Part shown: piece after piece, positions 5,375 through 8,826 of the stretch
How the letters are laid out: the number at the start of each line of letters is the position of its first letter
Numbering within the stretch: the stretch's first letter is position 1
From: Rhodospirillaceae bacterium
GTDB lineage: Bacteria; Pseudomonadota; Alphaproteobacteria; UBA828
Assembly: GCA_028819955.1 (NCBI GenBank)
Contig: JAPPKP010000088.1
Span: 1-8,826 of the forward strand
DNA: 8,826 nucleotides
Direction of reading: 5' to 3'
Notes under the pieces: model-generated
Database searches by the model: none
Told to the model about the DNA's origin: nothing
The model's input: only the letters and a program-made list of their open reading frames with translations
Program-made: the position numbers and the translations under genes

Positions 5375-6469
5375 GTGAAGCGACCGGGCGCCCTGTTCGT
5401 CGACGGATTCCGGGCCGCGCGGCTCCGCGCCGCCGGCTTGCGCTTTGCGCTCGCCGTCGGCCTCGGCACCGTGGGCGGCGCGGTCTTCTTCGCGCTGGCG
5501 CTGCCGCTCCCCTGGATGCTGGGCGCCATGACCGTGGCGACAGGAGCGGCGCTCGCCGGCGCACCGATCATGGTTCCCCCCCAGGTCCGCAACGTCATGA
5601 TCGCGATCCTCGGCGTGCTGCTGGGCAGCCAGTTCACCATCGACCTCTTCGGCCGCATCGCGGAGTGGTACGTGGGTCTTTCCGGCGTGGTGCTCTCCAC
5701 GGCATTAGCGGCGGGCATGGCCTATGTCGTCTTCCGCAAGCTCGGGGGCTACGACCGCGTGTCCGCCTACTTCTCGTCGATGCCGGGCGGGCTCAGCGAG
5801 ATGATGGTGCTGGGCGAGTCCATGGGCGGCGACGGGCGCACCATCTCGCTCACCCACGCCACGCGCATCCTCGTCGCCGTCTTCCTGATCGCCTTCTACT
5901 TCCGGCTGGTCGAGGGGGTCGCCCCGGTGGGGCTGCCGGTGCCCGCCGGCGAGGCGGCGGACTGGATCGACATCCTCGCGCTGATCGCCTGTGCGCTGGT
6001 GGGCTACCCGGCGGCGAAGGCGCTCAGGGTGCCGGCGGCGCAACTGGTGGGACCGATGGTGCTGAGCGCCGCCCTGCACCTGAGCGGCATTGTCTCGGCG
6101 CAACCGCCGGGCGAGCTGATCGCAGCCGCCCAGGTGGTGCTCGGCGCTGCAATCGGCGCGCGCTTCGTAGGCATGGCGTTCAGGGAGCTCCGGCGAATCA
6201 TGCTGCTGGCTGGGCTGGTGGGGGTGATGATGGTGCTGGTCACGGCCGGCGCTGCCTACGGCCTCGCCGCAGTCGCGGGCCAATCGGGCCCGACCCTGTT
6301 CCTCGCGTTCGCCCCCGGCGGGCTTGCCGAGATGAGCCTGATCGCGCTCACCATGGGGAGCGCCGCCGCCTTCGTCTCGACCCACCACATCGCGCGGATC
6401 ATGCTGATCGTGATCGTGGCCCCCTTGATTTTTCGTCTCGCCCAGGTGCGCCGGCGCTCGCTAAGTTAG
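5375..6469 (+). CDS. AbrB-family integral membrane protein (putative transporter/regulator)
   Basis: This 364-residue, very hydrophobic protein has about ten probable membrane segments and an internal duplication that defines the AbrB (formerly 'ammonia monooxygenase') family. The first half has [16 protein letters not shown] (45-60) and MPGGLSEM (136-143). The second half repeats these as [15 protein letters not shown] (222-236) and [13 protein letters not shown] (313-325), a shift of about 177 residues. Both copies continue into an H-x-x-R-I helix (HATRIL 161-166, HHIARIML 337-344). The family name is misleading: it is neither ammonia monooxygenase nor the Bacillus regulator AbrB. Its substrate is not established here. 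The GTG start is 13 bases after nadK, with GAGGG overlapping the nadK stop codon, and the next gene starts 7 bases after its stop. Tight packing suggests co-transcription. Confidence 0.9.
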   Translation: MKRPGALFVDGFRAARLRAAGLRFALAVGLGTVGGAVFFALALPLPWMLGAMTVATGAALAGAPIMVPPQVRNVMIAILGVLLGSQFTIDLFGRIAEWYVGLSGVVLSTALAAGMAYVVFRKLGGYDRVSAYFSSMPGGLSEMMVLGESMGGDGRTISLTHATRILVAVFLIAFYFRLVEGVAPVGLPVPAGEAADWIDILALIACALVGYPAAKALRVPAAQLVGPMVLSAALHLSGIVSAQPPGELIAAAQVVLGAAIGARFVGMAFRELRRIMLLAGLVGVMMVLVTAGAAYGLAAVAGQSGPTLFLAFAPGGLAEMSLIALTMGSAAAFVSTHHIARIMLIVIVAPLIFRLAQVRRRSLS

Positions 6470-6476
6470 GCCGGTC

Positions 6477-7616
6477 ATGGATTTCAACCTTTCCGAAGAG
6501 CAGCAAGCGTTCCGCGCGCTCGCGCAAGACTTCGCCGAGAACGAGCTCGCACCATACGCCGCCGAGTGGGACAGGGACTGCACCTTCCCGGTGGAGACGC
6601 TGCGCAAGGCCGCGGCCCTCGGCTTCGGCGGCATCTACGTGGGCGACGACGTCGGTGGATCGAACCTGACCCGGCTCGACGCCGCGCTGGTCTTCGAGGG
6701 GCTGGCGCGGGGCTGCGCCTCGACGGCCGCCTATATCTCGATTCACAACATGGCATCCTGGATGATCGACCGCTTCGGTGGCGAGGCTCAGCGCAAGCGC
6801 TTCCTGCCGCGGCTCGCGAGCATGGAGCACTTCGCGAGCTACTGCCTGACCGAGCCGGGCTCGGGCTCGGACGCCGCCTCGCTCAAGACCGGCGCCCGCC
6901 GGGACGGCGATGACTACGTGCTCAACGGCACCAAGGCGTTCATCTCCGGTGGCGGCCACGCGGATGTCTACGTCTGCATGGTGCGGACCGGCGGGCCGGG
7001 GCCAAGTGGCATCTCCTGCATCGCGGTGGAGCGGGACACGCCGGGCCTTGGCTTCGGCGCGCAGGAGAAGAAGCTCGGCTGGCACAGTCAGCCGACGGCG
7101 ATGGTGATCTTCGAAGACTGCCGCGTGCCGGCGGAGAACCTCATCGGCACCGAAGGCCAGGGCTTCAAGATCGCCATGGCAGGGCTCGACGGCGGGCGCA
7201 TCAACATCGGAGCCTGCTCGATCGGCGCGGCCCAGGCGAGCCTGGAGATCGCCCGCGACCACCTGCTCCAGCGCGAGCAGTTCGGCCGCAAACTCGCCGA
7301 CTTCCAGGCGCTCCAGTTCACGCTCGCCGACATGGCGACGAACCTGGAGGCCGCGCGCCTGATGATTCGCCGCGCGGCGGCGGCGCTCGACGCGCGCGAG
7401 GATGGCGCGACCGCCACCATCGCCATGGCCAAGCGCTTCGCCACCGATGCCGGCTTCGAGGTCTGCAACCAGGCGCTCCAGCTGCTCGGCGGCTACGGCT
7501 ATCTGATGGACTTCCCGGTGGAGCGCCACCTGCGCGACCTGCGAGTCCACCAGATCCTCGAAGGCACCAACGAGATCATGCGCCTCATCATCGCCCGCCG
7601 CCTCCTGGCGGAGTGA
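6477..7616 (+). CDS. Acyl-CoA dehydrogenase, isobutyryl-CoA dehydrogenase type
   Basis: This FAD enzyme of 379 residues is full length for the family. The N-terminal helical domain (about 1-120) is followed by the substrate/FAD signature [10 protein letters not shown] (123-132), the beta domain, and the C-terminal helical domain with [12 protein letters not shown] (241-252), [13 protein letters not shown] (268-280) and [21 protein letters not shown] (335-354). E362 in [11 protein letters not shown] is the expected catalytic base. The segments [28 protein letters not shown] and [10 protein letters not shown] closely resemble, from memory, the mammalian isobutyryl-CoA dehydrogenase ACAD8, so oxidation of isobutyryl-CoA to methacrylyl-CoA in valine breakdown is the best call. 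The hydrolase gene downstream fits this. The start is only 7 bases after the AbrB-like gene, with no strong ribosome site, which suggests translational coupling. A short/branched-chain specificity cannot be excluded. Confidence 0.92.
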   Translation: MDFNLSEEQQAFRALAQDFAENELAPYAAEWDRDCTFPVETLRKAAALGFGGIYVGDDVGGSNLTRLDAALVFEGLARGCASTAAYISIHNMASWMIDRFGGEAQRKRFLPRLASMEHFASYCLTEPGSGSDAASLKTGARRDGDDYVLNGTKAFISGGGHADVYVCMVRTGGPGPSGISCIAVERDTPGLGFGAQEKKLGWHSQPTAMVIFEDCRVPAENLIGTEGQGFKIAMAGLDGGRINIGACSIGAAQASLEIARDHLLQREQFGRKLADFQALQFTLADMATNLEAARLMIRRAAAALDAREDGATATIAMAKRFATDAGFEVCNQALQLLGGYGYLMDFPVERHLRDLRVHQILEGTNEIMRLIIARRLLAE

Positions 7617-7820
7617 GGCTGGGCGCGGAAGCGCTCCCGCCTTTATCGCTCACGGCAGCCGGCCTCCGGCCGGCGCCTCCGCGAGGGCGCCGCAGGAGCG
7701 GCGGGCCGCGGTCGCGGCCTGTCGCGAGCCCGTCAAAGACGGGCTCGCTCCGGGCTGGCTATTTCCCGATTGGGGCGTAGTCCTTAGGATGCGGCGCCGA
7801 ACGAGCGGGGCGGAGCCATC
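7617..7820. other. Intergenic region with three hairpins
   Basis: No gene is seen in these 204 bases. First, GGGCGC (7621-7626) pairs with GCGCTC (7631-7636), with one G-T pair, around a GGAA tetraloop, shortly after the dehydrogenase stop codon and followed by CCGCCTTTAT. It could be a weak terminator. Second, GCCGGCC (7658-7664) pairs with GGCCGGC (7668-7674) around TCC. Third, GCGAGCCCGTC (7724-7734) pairs perfectly with GACGGGCTCGC (7738-7748) around AAA. None has a strong T-run. A promoter for the hydrolase gene is likely here, but I cannot place it. Confidence 0.5.
7724..7748. repeat. Perfect 11-bp stem with AAA loop
   Basis: The two 11-base arms are exact reverse complements separated by three bases. 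The compact perfect palindrome in a spacer between genes resembles REP-type intergenic repeats or a terminator stem. The following bases (TCCGGGCTGG) are not a T-run, which argues against a simple intrinsic terminator. I see no second copy within this window. Confidence 0.6.
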
Positions 7821-8826
7821 GTGAGCGACGAGATCATCCTGGAGCGGAAGGGCCGGGTCGGCAGCGTCACGCTGAACCGGCCGAAGGCGCTGAACGCGCT
7901 GACCCAACCCATGGTCCTGGACCTGGACGCGAGGCTCAAGGAATGGGCGGGCGACCCTGCGATCGCCGCCGTGGTCGTGCGCGGCGCGGCGCGGGAGGAC
8001 GGGCGCGTGCCCTTCTGCGCCGGTGGCGACATCCGCCTCCTCTACGGCGAGAGGGACGATCCCGAGCGCGACTTCGCAACCGTCTTCTACGCCCAGGAGT
8101 ACCGCCTCAACACCTTCATCTTCCGCTATCCCAAGCCCTACGTCGCGCTGATCGACGGTGTCGTCATGGGTGGCGGTGTGGGGATTTCGATCCATGGCTC
8201 GCATCGCGTGATGACCGAGCGCGCTCTCTTCGCCATGCCGGAGACGGGGATCGGGCTCTTCCCCGATGTCGGGGCCACGTACTTCCTGCCCAGGCTCGCG
8301 GGCAAGGCGGGGCTCTATCTCGGCCTCACTGGCGCGCGCATCGGCGCCGCCGACTCTCTCCATCTCGGTCTCGCGAGCCACGTGGTGACGAGCGACGCGC
8401 TGCAGGCGCTGGACGAAACCATGCTGGCGATGGACCTCGGCGGCGACGCGCTCGCGGCAATTGACCGGATACTCGCGGAGAGCGCCGCAGACCTCGGCCC
8501 GGCTCCTCTCGCCGCCCATCGGGCGGAAATCGACCGCTGCTTCGACGCGGGCTCGGTGGAGGAGATCGTCGCCAACCTCGAGGCCGAGGGCTCGGAGTGG
8601 GCGGCGGAGACGCTTGCGACGCTCCGCCAGAAATCGCCGACCAGCCTCAAGGTCACCTACAAGCAGCTCACGGAGCACGGCGAGCGGGACTTCGAGCAGG
8701 CGATGGCGCTGGAATACCGGCTCGCCATGCACTGCAACCTCGGCGTCGACTTCTTCGAGGGCATCCGTGCCCAGATCGTCGACAAGGACCGCAACCCGGC
8801 CTGGCGCCCGGCGCGGCTGGAGGAGG
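7821..8826 (+). CDS. 3-hydroxyisobutyryl-CoA hydrolase-like protein (enoyl-CoA hydratase/isomerase family), cut by window end
   Basis: An open frame runs from GTG at 7821 for 335 codons to the window edge without a stop; the family is usually about 350 residues, so perhaps 15-20 are missing. The crotonase-fold landmarks are VTLNRPKALNAL (16-27), FCAGGD (65-70) and the oxyanion-hole loop VMGGGVG (115-121). MPETGIGLFPDVG (139-151) contains the hydrolase residues E141 and D149 that distinguish this branch from plain enoyl-CoA hydratases. The C-terminal helices (KSPTSLKVTYKQL, about 273-285; CNLGVDFFEGIRA; DRNPAW) are also typical. It would hydrolyse 3-hydroxyisobutyryl-CoA to free 3-hydroxyisobutyrate in valine catabolism, two steps after the upstream dehydrogenase. 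The GTG is preceded by CGGAG five bases upstream, and an in-frame TAG at 7785-7787 limits longer starts. It is separated from the dehydrogenase by 204 bases with hairpins, so it may have its own promoter. Confidence 0.92.
   Translation, partial: MSDEIILERKGRVGSVTLNRPKALNALTQPMVLDLDARLKEWAGDPAIAAVVVRGAAREDGRVPFCAGGDIRLLYGERDDPERDFATVFYAQEYRLNTFIFRYPKPYVALIDGVVMGGGVGISIHGSHRVMTERALFAMPETGIGLFPDVGATYFLPRLAGKAGLYLGLTGARIGAADSLHLGLASHVVTSDALQALDETMLAMDLGGDALAAIDRILAESAADLGPAPLAAHRAEIDRCFDAGSVEEIVANLEAEGSEWAAETLATLRQKSPTSLKVTYKQLTEHGERDFEQAMALEYRLAMHCNLGVDFFEGIRAQIVDKDRNPAWRPARLEE

Noticed and set aside
4471..5718. Minus-strand open frame of 415 codons over nadK and neighbours
   Set aside because: It crosses three real plus-strand gene boundaries and has no family features.
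7650..8732. Minus-strand open frame of 360 codons opposite the hydrolase gene
   Set aside because: The plus strand has an intact crotonase-fold hydrolase with a ribosome site; the antisense frame shows only shadow composition.
1..8826. CRISPR arrays, tRNA or rRNA genes
   Set aside because: No regularly spaced repeat-spacer pattern and no tRNA-like or rRNA-like stretch was found on either strand by eye.

Overview
The window is GC-rich DNA (about 60-72% in the coding lines I counted), packed with genes, and it frequently uses GTG starts. The short alphaproteobacterial-type NAD kinase, a GlnT/GMAS-like glutamine synthetase and a branched-chain acyl-CoA catabolic pair suggest a heterotrophic alphaproteobacterium, perhaps Rhodospirillales-like. 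That placement is inference from protein flavour only.

Left part (1-2725, minus strand): a 252-base non-coding stretch with several hairpins lies downstream of two minus-strand genes. In transcription order these are an isopenicillin-N-synthase-type 2-oxoglutarate/Fe(II) oxygenase and a glutamine-synthetase-family ligase. They are 106 bases apart and probably form one unit for nitrogen or amine metabolism. The exact substrate cannot be read from the sequence.

Centre (2726-3539): this is the intergenic region between the oxygenase and the divergently transcribed moaA. A compact 638-bp element (2817-3454) is inserted here. It has perfect 9-bp terminal inverted repeats (GGTAGTGTC / GACACTACC) and is flanked by a perfect 8-bp direct repeat (CACCGTCG). 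It has no transposase. It carries one complete gene for a small secreted protein of unknown function, preceded by two tandem 11-bp dyads one helical turn apart. This is the organisation of a mobile insertion cassette (a non-autonomous transposon with a passenger gene), and it is the main discovery in the window.

Right part (3540-8826, plus strand): moaA (molybdenum cofactor synthesis), nadK (NAD kinase), an AbrB-family membrane protein and an isobutyryl-CoA dehydrogenase-like enzyme follow at gaps of 61, 13 and 7 bases. After a 204-base gap full of hairpins comes a 3-hydroxyisobutyryl-CoA hydrolase-like gene, cut by the window end. The last two genes supply two steps of valine catabolism. The first three are not obviously linked to them beyond gene order.
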